Both the position numbers and the translations under genes were made by a program. Under the pieces are notes generated by a model. That model saw only the letters and a program-made list of their open reading frames with translations. It was not told the origin of the DNA and did no database searches. This document shows positions 1 to 9,490 of a stretch of 64,000 nucleotides of DNA, piece by piece. This DNA comes from Ectobius pallidus (lineage: Eukaryota > Arthropoda > Insecta > Blattodea > Ectobiidae). The stretch lies in contig CAXKWD010000006.1 of NCBI GenBank assembly GCA_964059195.1, forward strand, positions 16,201,629 through 16,265,628, given 5' to 3'. The first letter of the stretch is position 1. Each line of letters starts with the position of its first letter.

Positions 1-3000
1 CAATATTGTTAAATAAAACTACCTTAATGTCACCAATAGATGTCACCACAAATCAGTTAGCAGATAAGGCAAAAACACCATCAACTATTTTTTTTTATAT
101 ATTGGAAGTGACCAAACCACACAACCTCAACGAAATGGCTGGAATCATTTTACTCACATATATTACGTCTTCTAAGTATGTAGCTATCCCATACGATACG
201 CCAGACAATGTGAATAACTGAATAGATAAAGAATAAAAAAATTCTCTCTATAGTTGCACTGAGCAAACTGGTAAGTATTATTGCTTGGTGTTAATAGTAA
301 ATGAAATCAATGCAGTTAAGTGCTGAAGTGTTGTTCTGCAAATACAAAAAGGAATACAAACCTTAATTTTCAATTCCCTAAGCTCTTTTAGCCCTATTTT
401 AAATACTTTATATCCAAAATTAACCCTGCTAAGAGGAAAATAAGCTGTACGCCCATTATCGTGAAGGAAAAAACCTTAAGTCCTTCTCAAAGTGGATTTA
501 AGATTAATTTCCTTCCCATTAGCAACATGAGGCCATCAATCAGAAACAAAATTACCTTAAATACACAGAAGCTTGGAGTTAGGTAAAATTTCTTCTTTAT
601 TTAGACTGGAAATTAACCTTTTTGAGAATATCGTTAACACTACAATGTAAATTGTGTTTAGCACTTTTAAGGCAAAAAATCCCTTTAGGCAGGCCTACAG
701 GCTGAGGTAGATTTCGAAGGGCTTTTGGTTTAATTTATTGTTGCTGCGCAGCACTCTCCTTCTTTAGCCTTGGCATGGCAAACCCGCAATAATAAGAACT
801 GAATGCAGTAAAGAGCAAGAGCCTACAATATTTGTTTTGAAAACAATAAAAGGATATAATATTCTAGAAGGCCGTGCGCAAGATCAGCAATGAATAAAAT
901 TAGCAAAGCCGCTAAACAAGACAAAATTAATGATATAATAATTCTTAAAGAGAGCCATGACTGTGACAACTCTATCAAACTCAAAGTATCGACATAACCG
1001 AACAGTAGTCCCAATGTTCTTTGAGGGCACTTTCATATTAAAATCCTTTTTACTGAGAATTATTTTATCACAGCAATATCAAAGTGTACAATGCACAATA
1101 TGAGATATAAATAAATCTGAATTTTTTTTATAAAAAGAGAGTTGTTTATTATGTTTTAAATTGGAATTATATTTTATTATTTATTTATTATTTTGCCATG
1201 CATTAATGTTCTAAAGGTGTGTAACTATTATTTTTAATATTTCAAACTCTATTACATTGGTAATTTTATCCTTAGTCGGTCCTCACACATTCCTTTCGGC
1301 AGGCCTTCAGGCTGAGGTATATTTTTAAGTGTTGTTTTTCAAACATTCAAATCTCGTCTTAAATGTGAGCTATCGAGAAACTAGTTATTGATCTGTAGAG
1401 TACTCATCAAGAGCTTTTTAACGATACTCCACAAAAAATCCGAATTTCCATCCCCCACTCCCACCCTCACTCGTACCCCCAAAACATTGGTGTCACTGTA
1501 AACTCCATAGGGAGTACTCTAATTTATTCAAACAAAGTTTCCCTCTATACTTCATAGGGGGTGATATATAAACTTTTCAAAATTTCAACCCCCTCCCCCG
1601 ACCACCTCCTTGGACCAATTTTGCTCATTAACGAAATTGTCCGAACTATTGGGCCTACTAAATAATATAGTAAAATTTGGTTAGAATATCTTCAAAATTA
1701 CGGCCGCTATATACATAAATATACATATATATATATATAATTTTTTTTTACGGGCGGTGGTTTCGTACTTAGGGAGGCATGAAACGTAAAGATATGAAAT
1801 AATTTTTCGAAAGTCATGACATGGTATCGATTGCAATAGGTAGATTTTTCTTCAAAATCTACCTAAAAACTGGCCAAGATTAGATGGATGCGATCAGTGA
1901 TATTATCTTCATTGTTCAAATGTAATTTTAATTTAACAAAATTGAAATTTTTGCAGTTAGGAAATAAACTTAATTACGCCGATTAACAAACTAGTTGGCT
2001 TCTTTTGAAATAAGATAAATAATGTAAAATGGCTGTGTAGTGCTGAAGCTTCATGTTAATGCGAATCAGACATGTTGGACTGATTCTACAGAGAAGATTG
2101 CAGAGAAGATAGTAGATACACACTGAGCTAACACTTGTGCAGCTAACTGCTTTCGTGTTTTTCGAAATATTTCAACTGCCTTAGGGACAGTCGTAAAAAT
2201 ATGTAATCTGTGGCTAGCATGCAAAATTAACTTTCAGTTACAGTTAACTGTCTCTTTCTGTTGTATAAACTTTAATCCAAGTTTATCTCATCCTAACCAA
2301 CAGTTTAATATAACTGGTGAATTTCTGCAAGTCAAAACATTAAATGATGAATTATAAATAGATTTCAAACAGTGAAAAAACACTTTATAAGTACAATGTG
2401 AGTTATTAATTATTATTTTCATGTCGTTTAGATTCAGTTTGGTTTCATTTTGTTTAATGACATAAAACATACAGATACTAGTACTTTTCCGAATAGCTAC
2501 TGGAACAATGGAACACTCAGTAGAAGCATTCATAATGTGACAAGAGGAAATTATACTTAAAGCAGCGCACGGTGTGCGACATGGCCTCAGAAACCTCTAC
2601 AGTTCCCCCCTCATTCCCGTCTATGTTTGCTTCCACTTCTCTTCTCAGGGCAGGAAAGACTTCTTTCTCGCCGATCAAAACTTTAGAGGACATTTGGACA
2701 GTAATTTGAAAATGAAAATAATTGAAATTTAGAGGATAGGTACAAATTACTTTCACTACGAATTACGAGAAAACATACATTAGTATTCACAATTATAAAT
2801 CACATGGCGCGTCACTTGGTGGTTACGCGTGCAAATGTGTGGTTGTTACTTTGAACCATTTGACACAATTCACACTTACACTCATAATTTTTTATGTGTG
2901 CAAAAGGATGAAAATATCATTATGACAGGTACAGCACATACGGAAACAAATTTACTAAGAGACTACTTTTACACAACTACAAAACTTGCACATTCGCTAA

Positions 3001-3700
3001 CATAATACAAAATATAAACTCCAGTTTTAGTTTTAGTCTTGTGTTTTTGAGCCAACAGTCGCCTACTAATCAGGCGCAAATGTACTTGTTAGGCCTATAG
3101 ATAAGCCTAAACAACTTATCAAATTTTCCTCTGAAATACCTGTTCGCAACTTTGGTTTATTCAGTTTTATTACTAAAAAATTCGTTCACATACAAATGTA
3201 GACCCGAATGTACTTATAATTTGGCGAGGAAATTGATGATAAGGAAAGCTCTCATACAATTCAGTTAAGTCTGTCTCGCTTCAATGCTCACTCTTATTGT
3301 ACAGAGCTTTGTTTCGAATGTAACCCAATATCTCTCAATGTAGTAGGTCTCGTTCACGAGTTGGAAAGTGTGCATCTAATTTGAATTTCTTTAATCTTTT
3401 CTTGCTACATCTTTCCTACCCTCTACGACACCCGTTTCTGCACTTTCTCCAAAGGATCCATTTGATTTAACACCATGTTGCACAAATAAGCAAAATACTT
3501 TGATCACTTTAGAAAGAATCTTGCATTTCCGTAACTACAGTCTCATCTTTAACTCCATTTGCAATGGAAGATAAATAAGAGCAAGCACATGAGACAACCG
3601 CATTCACTTAAGACGATGCTGTAGGTTGCGTGCGCATGTTTCGTCGACGAGTTTTATCGCTGCCAGTGAATTTCCTGCTGACTGTCTAATCACATCTCTT
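1..3700. other. Left flank without recognisable genes
   Basis: AT-rich sequence with only short, chance-length reading frames and no domain that I recognise. A motif of about 40 bp centred on 'CAGGCCT.CAGGCTGAGGTA' occurs twice (about 680-720 and 1290-1330). There is a short TA run near 1724-1740. The left end of the Polinton-like element should lie in this stretch, most likely between about 2.5 and 3.7 kb, but I could not see an inverted copy of the right-hand flank. Confidence 0.5.
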
Positions 3701-3895
3701 TCCATCATTACAAACTTAATTTATTTCATCTCATCATGAAACATGGAACTCTTATTCAAACGTATGTAAAATTACCTAACACCCAGATTCCATCGGTCAA
3801 CCGTATCCATCATGTCGAGACAAGTTATATTGCTACATCACTTATTTTTTTATGTCAGTTACCAACGGTCATCTGTGGAGTGGCCATCGCTCGAT

Positions 3896-4279
3896 ATGAA
3901 GAAACCATATTCAATGTTAAATATGAAACTAGTATCAGATCGCAGAAAAACATTTGAAAGATGGCCCGTCACGTTTATCGATATTGATAATATGGTTGAT
4001 AATGGTTTTTTCTATACAGGATACGGTGATGCTACAGAATGTTTTTTTTGTCGGATCATTATAGCTCAATGGGAATTAACTGACGATCCAACAACTGAAC
4101 ATAAAAGGTGGTCACCCAACTGTCCATTTTTAAATTTAAACACATCTGGCGAAGATGTCTGTGGACACGGAGGAAATTCTGACGTCATTTCCGGTCGATT
4201 CCCACTAACGATAATACTCATCACGTTAACATTGATTGTGATTGGTTATAATAAGACTATATTTGATTGGTGGAAATAA
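3896..4279 (+). CDS. BIR-domain (IAP-like) protein with C-terminal transmembrane anchor
   Basis: 127 residues from the ATG at 3896, chosen because it lies just ahead of the domain; an in-frame ATG at 3812 would add 28 unrelated-looking residues. A single baculovirus IAP repeat is clear: R17-x-TF-x-RWP, GFFYTG (37-42), zinc ligands C49, C52, H69 and C76 with the canonical spacing C-x2-C-x16-H-x6-C, and the EHKRWSPNCPFL signature. BIR proteins bind caspases or IAP antagonists and block cell death. There is no RING finger. Instead residues about 102-118 form one hydrophobic segment followed by a short charged/aromatic tail, so the protein is probably tail-anchored. It is the first plus-strand gene at the left of the Polinton-like element, followed at 4361 by another plus-strand gene. 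A role in keeping the host cell alive is inferred. The domain call is strong; function is unproven. Confidence 0.85.
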   Translation: MKKPYSMLNMKLVSDRRKTFERWPVTFIDIDNMVDNGFFYTGYGDATECFFCRIIIAQWELTDDPTTEHKRWSPNCPFLNLNTSGEDVCGHGGNSDVISGRFPLTIILITLTLIVIGYNKTIFDWWK

Positions 4280-4360
4280 GACGATTTGTTATTCGTTATA
4301 GCAGTGTATTAATAGCCACGAGGCACTTGTATCTTAATCAGTGTCCGAGAAACCGGGAGA

Positions 4361-4855
4361 ATGTCTACTTCAAAGCGTCAGCGTAAACAGTCACCTAAAC
4401 AAGCAGTGGAATTGGACATCGCTCTACAGGAGCTGTTAAACTCCATGCAGGCGGCCGAGACGACAAGCACTCCGGCTATGAACCAATTTCCTACCACAGA
4501 GCAAACTCCGACCACGGACCAGACTCCGATGGAGAAGCTTAAGATTCCACCTATAATTGCAACACTGGAGCGATATGGTAATATGGACATTACTATCAGT
4601 GATATGAAACCGCTGCAAGATTTGGAGGTTGGGAAACCATACCACATCAAACAAGCTCGTTCTACGTTCACCAAGTATGGACGTAGCATAGTGTTGGATC
4701 TCCGTGATGGATTTTCAGTGTTTCTACCTAACAGATTTAATAAAATAACCGAGGAACAAATTCAACAAGTGAACGAAATAAGTCTTTCCTTTGTGTACTA
4801 CGGATTAGAAATTAATCCCAGTGGTTTTTATTACCGTAACGTTGCCTTTGTGTAA
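4361..4855 (+). CDS. Polinton-associated hypothetical protein with TKYG/VFLPNRF motif, possibly OB-fold
   Basis: 164 residues. The N-terminus (1-60) is basic then low-complexity, with a repeated TTEQTPTTDQTPMEK stretch. The C-terminal half (about 85-164) is compact and beta-rich, including GKPYHIKQARS, TFTKYGRSIVLDL and FSVFLPNRF. From memory of the family, proteins with this TKYG...VFLP pattern recur in insect Polintons, and the layout resembles small OB-fold/single-strand-binding proteins. That fits an element that replicates by protein-primed PolB, but binding is inference. It follows the BIR gene by 81 bp on the same strand. The TTDQTP-type tract reappears in the conserved protein at 19325. 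The frame is intact. Confidence 0.65.
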   Translation: MSTSKRQRKQSPKQAVELDIALQELLNSMQAAETTSTPAMNQFPTTEQTPTTDQTPMEKLKIPPIIATLERYGNMDITISDMKPLQDLEVGKPYHIKQARSTFTKYGRSIVLDLRDGFSVFLPNRFNKITEEQIQQVNEISLSFVYYGLEINPSGFYYRNVAFV

Positions 4856-5150
4856 AAAGACATACGAGCGCACAAAGTTAATGTGTTAGCATTTACAATT
4901 TTTAAAAAATTAGCATCGACGAAGTGTTAAGTGCATATAACAGTATGGATACTAAACCGGTTTTTTTCCCTTGTGAACAGACTTATCACATGACTGGAAA
5001 GCAGTACGACATTAAACATTGCCCCTATATCCATATTCTATCGATTTTTTTACCTCTACAGATGTCCAGTATACTGGTACTCTATTTTTGCAAGAAAGAA
5101 CTTGCTAAATTTTGACAATGGATGCAGCTGCCGATGGCAGGTGACTTCGC

Positions 5151-5160
5151 ATATATATAG
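5151..5160 (+). promoter_or_regulatory. Candidate TATA box for the spliced Cys/His-rich gene
   Basis: TATATATAGA lies about 40 bp upstream of the ATG at 5196, in the right orientation. No other promoter element is evident. Confidence 0.4.
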
Positions 5161-5195
5161 AATAAGAGTTGCGATATCACCATTACTTAGTAAAA

Positions 5196-5808
5196 ATGTG
5201 CCCGCGTCGTGAGGAAGCAGAGATTGTTGTTGTGGAGGAAGACATCATCCCCGATGACGAGGACGAGGACAAGCCACCGCAGCCACCTACTATCATCCTC
5301 AACCCTGACCCACAAGAATATAGGGTAATATATATATTGGATAATCAGGGAGACGCATTAATCGAGCTAAATTTCGAACTGCTCTACAAGGCGGTTTATT
5401 GGGCCGACGGTGAGATTGATTTCAGTGTGATTCAACCTTGCGGACACTCAACCAGAGTCGACGCTGATGATACGACAACGCATCCCCACATTCACCATGA
5501 AGAGGCTTGTGACGGTGTGCATCACCACTATCGCTGCCTGATCGCCATGGAGGGTCACTTTGAGTCGTGGTCGGTGGATTGTGGACCACACTGTCTCCTA
5601 TTCCGCAGGCTTCAAAATGCTGTAAGTATTATTTTCACCGTTCCCTTCTATTTCATTTTGGTAACGTTTGACTTATAATTTTTTTTTGTGTTTTCAGATC
5701 AAATACACATTTTTTCATGGTGGATTCTGTGAGCAGGGAACCGAATGTGAATTGCCAGACCACGTCGATGTCCAAAATTTAAAAAACATTGTAAAAATGT
5801 TTCAATAA
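5196..5808 (+). CDS. Acidic, Cys/His-rich spliced hypothetical protein of the Polinton-like element
   Basis: Two exons: 5196-5621 and 5698-5808. The intron (5622-5697, 76 bp) starts GTAAGT, has a pyrimidine-rich tract and ends TTTTCAG. Both junctions are phase 0, so splicing joins 142 and 36 codons into a 178-residue product; without splicing the frame runs into an unrelated hydrophobic tail. Residues about 8-38 are strongly acidic and proline-rich. Residues about 80-140 hold closely spaced cysteines and histidines (CGHST, HPHIHHEEAC, GVHHHYRC, CGPHC), which suggests a zinc-binding fold, and more cysteines follow in exon 2 (FCEQGTECEL). The start at 5196 is preceded by AAAA, a fair initiation context; an ATG at 5169 is possible. 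AATAAA overlaps the stop codon and may be the poly(A) signal. I do not recognise the family; a regulatory or host-interaction role is a guess. Confidence 0.65.
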
Positions 5809-6047
5809 ATGTTATAATACAAATCCTGTGTACAAAAATTATTTCATACAGAGTTCATTCATTTAAAAAACAATGAATGAATTCGGGCATACCTTGTTAT
5901 AACCCGCATGTTCATATATCCCGTCACACAAACCATATGCATGTTTTTACAGGAAACCAGTCTACCTTGCCAGCTGTTCGGGTGTGGGAAAAAAAATGCA
6001 GATGTTGGTAAATAAAAAAATAAGAGTTTGCTATGAATTGAATTTAT
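5809..6047. other. Convergent intergenic gap
   Basis: Short spacer between the 3' ends of the plus-strand block and the minus-strand capsid block. On the minus strand an AATAAA near 6040-6046 could serve as poly(A) signal for the capsid transcript. No gene seen. Confidence 0.4.
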
Positions 6048-6539
6048 TCAATGGCTACATAAATCTTTAAAATTATAACGACTCTCCATCCAGAGTCTTA
6101 ATACAATGACGTTCTGCAGGGCACAATTTAAATCTTGTCTGGGGTGAAATAGACACTTGGTTTTACAGTCTCTAATCTTGTTCAGCTTTGGCACACCGAC
6201 ATCGTCCAAATTTATTATTGGTCTTTGTAACATATATTCAAAGAATTTCGTTTTTTCAAGTCCTTTACAATAAAGTTTGTCATCATACTGCAACACGCTT
6301 TCCAACACAGGTTTCAAGTCGTCGTACGACAAGTATCCGCTATCCCAAGGTATTCCATGGATGTACGATTCTATATACCGTTGTGATTTCATGTCAGGTG
6401 TTACACCTACCGGTGGACATAGTATAAAATGTGCCATTCGTCTATCACGAGACAACACTGCAACTTCTTTAGCAACAAGGTCCTAGCTACTGGATTGGTA
6501 TCCTTGAACATCCAATATGACGAAATTTTCAGACGACAT
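6048..6539 (-). pseudogene. Conserved Polinton protein (163 codons) broken by an early TAG
   Basis: The reading frame starts at the ATG at 6539-6537, which overlaps the last 11 bases of the major capsid gene in another frame, and ends at 6048. Codon 19 (6485-6483) is TAG; beyond it the frame is open for 144 codons. The part before the stop (VILDVQGY) and after it (KEVAVL, AHFILCPP, HGIPWDSGYLSYDDL) looks to me like one family found downstream of capsid genes in insect Polintons, and the frame is the same on both sides, so the TAG is probably a nonsense mutation, not a gene boundary. An internal ATG at 6458 could give a 136-residue product. Function is unknown; position suggests a role in virion assembly or capsid-linked processing. 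Confidence 0.65.
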
Positions 6540-7728
6540 TGGTAATAATGTTGGTAAGAGCAGTATACTCTACGCAGCGATCGTGCAGGATTAAACAGTA
6601 AGCCTTTGTATTTGCTGGGATGTTGTTTGTAGCAGAAATTTCAACTCTCGTAGTGCAGGCTCCAGACTTCAGATCCTCGTTCTGCTTGGTGCAGTCCACC
6701 ACAAAGAATGGCGCATGTTTTATAAAATCGGACCTTTTAAGCATTGGTGATGGGGAACGCCCGTAGTAAGAATCTTGAAATCTGGCATACATCTCATACA
6801 GTAATCCATACGCACCAATGGTGCTGTCTACATTGAAAGAATGGTATGGATACTTTTTATCGTTTAAATATACTGACACGTCCCGTACATCAGGTAGATC
6901 AAATTTTGAACCGTCTGCATCGTGTTTGCTTCTATCAGTCTGAAATGCTACGATAACCATTCTGGGTTTTTGCAGCTGAGGGGAAGTTGTTACGTTCCAT
7001 GAAACGTTGGTTGCTTGTGGTAGACTCGGTTGCTCATATAATTGCCAACTCCTGAAATATATCTGCAGCGAGCTATCGCTTTTCAACGTGTTTAACAGTT
7101 TCAAGCGTTCAATGTCTGATAGTTTAAGCATAGGAACAAACCATTCTTTATCTGTGACTTTAATTTTACTAACTCCTCCCTTGGTGACGTGCATAGTGTT
7201 CTTTGCCCTCATAAGTACGAGTTCTAGTTTGCAGTTTAACAGAATTTTCTTGTAATCTTCAGCGACGCCTAGAATATGGCTCAGAGGTATGCAAACGTTA
7301 AACTTTCCAGATTTTACTATGTCTTCAACAGTGTCAACACTGGGGTGTACCCATCCCGAGTTCTGCAGCCTGACACAATCAGAATTATTATAGGAGCAGA
7401 TACCTTTCAGCAAGCTCGTAATACCAGGATTCCTAGTGCGATCCACGGTCTCTCCATGAATATTGAGTTTTATTTCATCGAATAAATGCAAGAACCCATT
7501 ATTAACTATTTTACCGACGTATTCGGCATCTTTGTCAGATGTAATAGTGCCACATATCGATATGAAACTCTGATTGAGTAACGCATACAAGATTTCCGCC
7601 TGAATAGGGATTCGTATCTCGTCGCTTTCGCCTAGAGCCGTAGTGTTGTAAGGCTTAAATCCATGATACTGTGAATTTTCAATGGCGTCTTCAAATAAAG
7701 CTTTATTATTTACGCTTAGAACGTCCAT
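6529..7728 (-). CDS. Polinton major capsid protein, double jelly-roll type
   Basis: 399 residues, intact. Sequence and position match the DJR-like capsid family of Maverick/Polinton elements (recognised from memory of the family): an N-terminal IPIQAEILYALLNQSFISI segment, a GFLHLFDEIKLNIHGE strand pair, FNVCIPLSHILG, KLELVLMRAKN, the SLQIYFRSWQLYEQPSLP bridge between the two barrels, and the VSVYLNDKKYPY / FKDSY-type C-terminal barrel ending in an 'ISATNNIPANTKAYCLILHDR' run. The protein would form hexon-like trimers of an icosahedral shell. It sits in a minus-strand block after penton-like and small genes and overlaps both neighbours by a few bases (upstream small ORF by 23, downstream gene by 11), as in compact viral operons. 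No lesion is visible. Confidence 0.85.
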   Translation of the reverse strand: MDVLSVNNKALFEDAIENSQYHGFKPYNTTALGESDEIRIPIQAEILYALLNQSFISICGTITSDKDAEYVGKIVNNGFLHLFDEIKLNIHGETVDRTRNPGITSLLKGICSYNNSDCVRLQNSGWVHPSVDTVEDIVKSGKFNVCIPLSHILGVAEDYKKILLNCKLELVLMRAKNTMHVTKGGVSKIKVTDKEWFVPMLKLSDIERLKLLNTLKSDSSLQIYFRSWQLYEQPSLPQATNVSWNVTTSPQLQKPRMVIVAFQTDRSKHDADGSKFDLPDVRDVSVYLNDKKYPYHSFNVDSTIGAYGLLYEMYARFQDSYYGRSPSPMLKRSDFIKHAPFFVVDCTKQNEDLKSGACTTRVEISATNNIPANTKAYCLILHDRCVEYTALTNIITNVV

Positions 7729-7879
7729 ACTGCAATACTAAAAATCCGAGAGATTCCAGGTACTTCTTGTTAGCAATTGTTAACTTGCCGACGGTACAAC
7801 GTTGATTACCAGGACGAGCACGCTGCACCGAATTATATGCCGATTCGGTTGGTGAAGATCTATTGACGTTAAGCCCCAT
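7706..7879 (-). CDS. Small basic hypothetical protein between penton-like and major capsid genes
   Basis: 57 codons from the ATG at 7879-7877 to a stop at 7706-7708, overlapping the major capsid start (7728) in another frame. The product is rich in Arg, Lys and Ser and ends KKYLESLGFLVLQYGRSKRK. The 'L..ANK.YL.SLGF' pattern is, as I remember it, a recurring short sequence at this position in insect Polintons, which is the main reason to list so short a frame. It could be a core or maturation peptide; nothing in the sequence decides that. Confidence 0.4.
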   Translation of the reverse strand: MGLNVNRSSPTESAYNSVQRARPGNQRCTVGKLTIANKKYLESLGFLVLQYGRSKRK

Positions 7880-7884
7880 TCTTC

Positions 7885-8208
7885 CTAATGACGATTCTCA
7901 CCGACACTCGCTCTAAAAATCACATCAGGATCAAGAGTGGAGTTCGTTAATTTTTTTATAACGAGTGCAACATACTCCGAAATGTCTCGAATCTCATATG
8001 TTCCTTTAGGAATGGTGATGACGTGTTGCTGTTCGCCCATTATAACCATCAACGAATTGTTGGTCTCTGTAACGTTTGGAATAGAGTTGTAGGCGTCGAA
8101 TCGCAACATTGCAATCTCGTAGTCCACCCCATCTTCCAGCTCGATGGGAGGAAAAATCGTGTTGGTTATTTCGGACGTCGATCCGCTTAGAGTGAACGTT
8201 TGAGACAT
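7885..8208 (-). pseudogene. Penton-like (single jelly-roll) minor capsid protein, probably 3'-truncated
   Basis: Starts at the ATG at 8208-8206 (MSQTFTLSGSTSEIT), 18 bp inside the retrotransposon target site; codons upstream of that belong to the inserted LTR. The first 90 residues fit the N-terminal half of the Polinton minor capsid protein (FPPIELEDGVDYEIAMLRF, YNSIPNV, ITIPKGTYEIRDISEYV). The frame stops after 107 residues, while family members, as I recall, run to about 230-280 and contain the rest of the jelly roll. No continuation is visible in other frames before the next gene, so an internal deletion of a few hundred bases is likely. Vertex proteins of this type plug the five-fold positions of the shell. 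Confidence 0.6.
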
Positions 8209-8225
8209 TTTAACACTGTTAGATG

Positions 8226-8230
8226 GGAGA
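8226..8230. repeat. 5-bp target site duplication (GGAGA), left copy
   Basis: Matches 16762-16766 directly outside the right LTR. Five-base duplications are typical for BEL/Pao integration. Confidence 0.9.
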
Positions 8231-9197
8231 TGTTCACGCAAGCTAAGTGTTTTGTCCAGCATATTTATTATGTGCAGTGAATAGTTTTAATTCAAATCAT
8301 CCGCCAGGTGTTCTTGCGCCAAGTATTAAGTTGAGTAGGCGTATATTTCATCATATCCTGATCACGAGTCTTTGTGTCGGGTATTCCCTCTTTAAAGACG
8401 CCTCGAAGAGCGTCAGGAAGCCTCATCAGTATTAAGCCTGCAGTTACACGATCAAGTCACGGTCTGAAACTGCTCCGGTTCTAGTAACAAAAGCCAGTTC
8501 GCGCTCTTTGTATTTTCACTAGAAATCATTGGAATAAAACTTCCTTACAAGTTTTATTAATTTCAAGTAAATTACTTATACATAATTTACTTATTCGCCG
8601 TATTACAAGTTCATTAGATTCACTTATTAGTTCCAAGTAAGTACATAGCGTGTGACGTCATCACTCACCAAGAAGCTATAAAACGTGAACAATCAAGTGC
8701 TAATAACTTAAAATACATTCATTCTACAACAAATTTTATTACCGTTAAATTGAGATATAATTCATTAGTAAATTACAAAATTTACTAAATTACTTCTAGT
8801 GGTGCAATCCGGTTCGCGCCAAATTCCAATTCATTGTTTCAACGTGTTTATTCACTTATTATTCAGTGTTCACCTATTATTTCTTCGAGTGATTACAAGT
8901 ATTAATAAAGTGCAAGTATTTCATTACATTCTAGATTGTTTAACCAATATGTTTCCTTTGATCTCTGTACCCAGTGTCCTCGTGATATAGTCCCTTCTTG
9001 CTCTAAATGGTCCTCCGAAATTTTATACTTCTCACATGTACATTGTTTCATCCTTACATGAAGCTACCCTATTAATCTATCCTGCATTTATCCTCTCACG
9101 GATATTATCGTCCAATCCTTAACATTGGTCCTCTCACGAGCCTGATCTCAAACATTGCTCCTCACGGACCGGATTATTTCCGTCCAGTTCCCCAACA
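8231..9197 (+). repeat. 5' LTR of BEL/Pao element (967 bp)
   Basis: Begins TGTTCACGCAAG and ends CCCCAACA. Differs from the 3' LTR at 8548 (C here, T at 16112); I saw no other difference. It contains a CRE-like TGACGTCA (8653-8660), TATAAAA (8677-8683) and AATAAA (8904-8909), which would place the R region between about 8705 and 8930. Short frames inside it recur identically in the other LTR and are not genes. Confidence 0.95.
8653..8683 (+). promoter_or_regulatory. LTR core promoter: CRE-like site and TATA box
   Basis: TGACGTCA at 8653-8660 followed by TATAAAA at 8677-8683. The same pair occurs in the 3' LTR at 16217-16247. Confidence 0.5.
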
Positions 9198-9490
9198 TTG
9201 GTCCTTACGGGCAGGATCATATTGGAACAATCATATTTACATACTTGTATTCGCAAATACCGTTTCTCGAGTTCGTCTCATTCATCTGTGCTTCCGCGTC
9301 GGTCAGTTCGTGAGTTCCAGCAACCCTGAACTTCGCATCGAAGACAGCATCATAGCAGCAGTGATTCGACTCATCGTGGGATTCCGGTCACTAGCGAACT
9401 TCAAGAAAGCAGTGAACAGTTAATACATGCATCATCGTGCAGCAGTGGTAGAATTTCAAGTTTCAATTACAAGTAATTTATCATCTCATC
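9198..9490 (+). other. BEL leader with possible primer-binding site
   Basis: Immediately after the LTR comes T-TGGTCCTTACGGGCAGG; the TGG start fits a tRNA 3'-CCA end, but I cannot name the tRNA. Variants of 'ATTGGTCCT..ACGG' also occur three times at the end of the LTR itself, so the match is ambiguous. The rest is untranslated leader. Confidence 0.4.

Noticed and set aside
4378..4689. Minus-strand frames opposite the gene at 4361-4855
   Set aside because: Shadow frames of a well-supported plus-strand gene.
8247..8990. Short frames duplicated exactly at 15811-16554
   Set aside because: They lie within the two LTRs and duplicate because the LTRs do.
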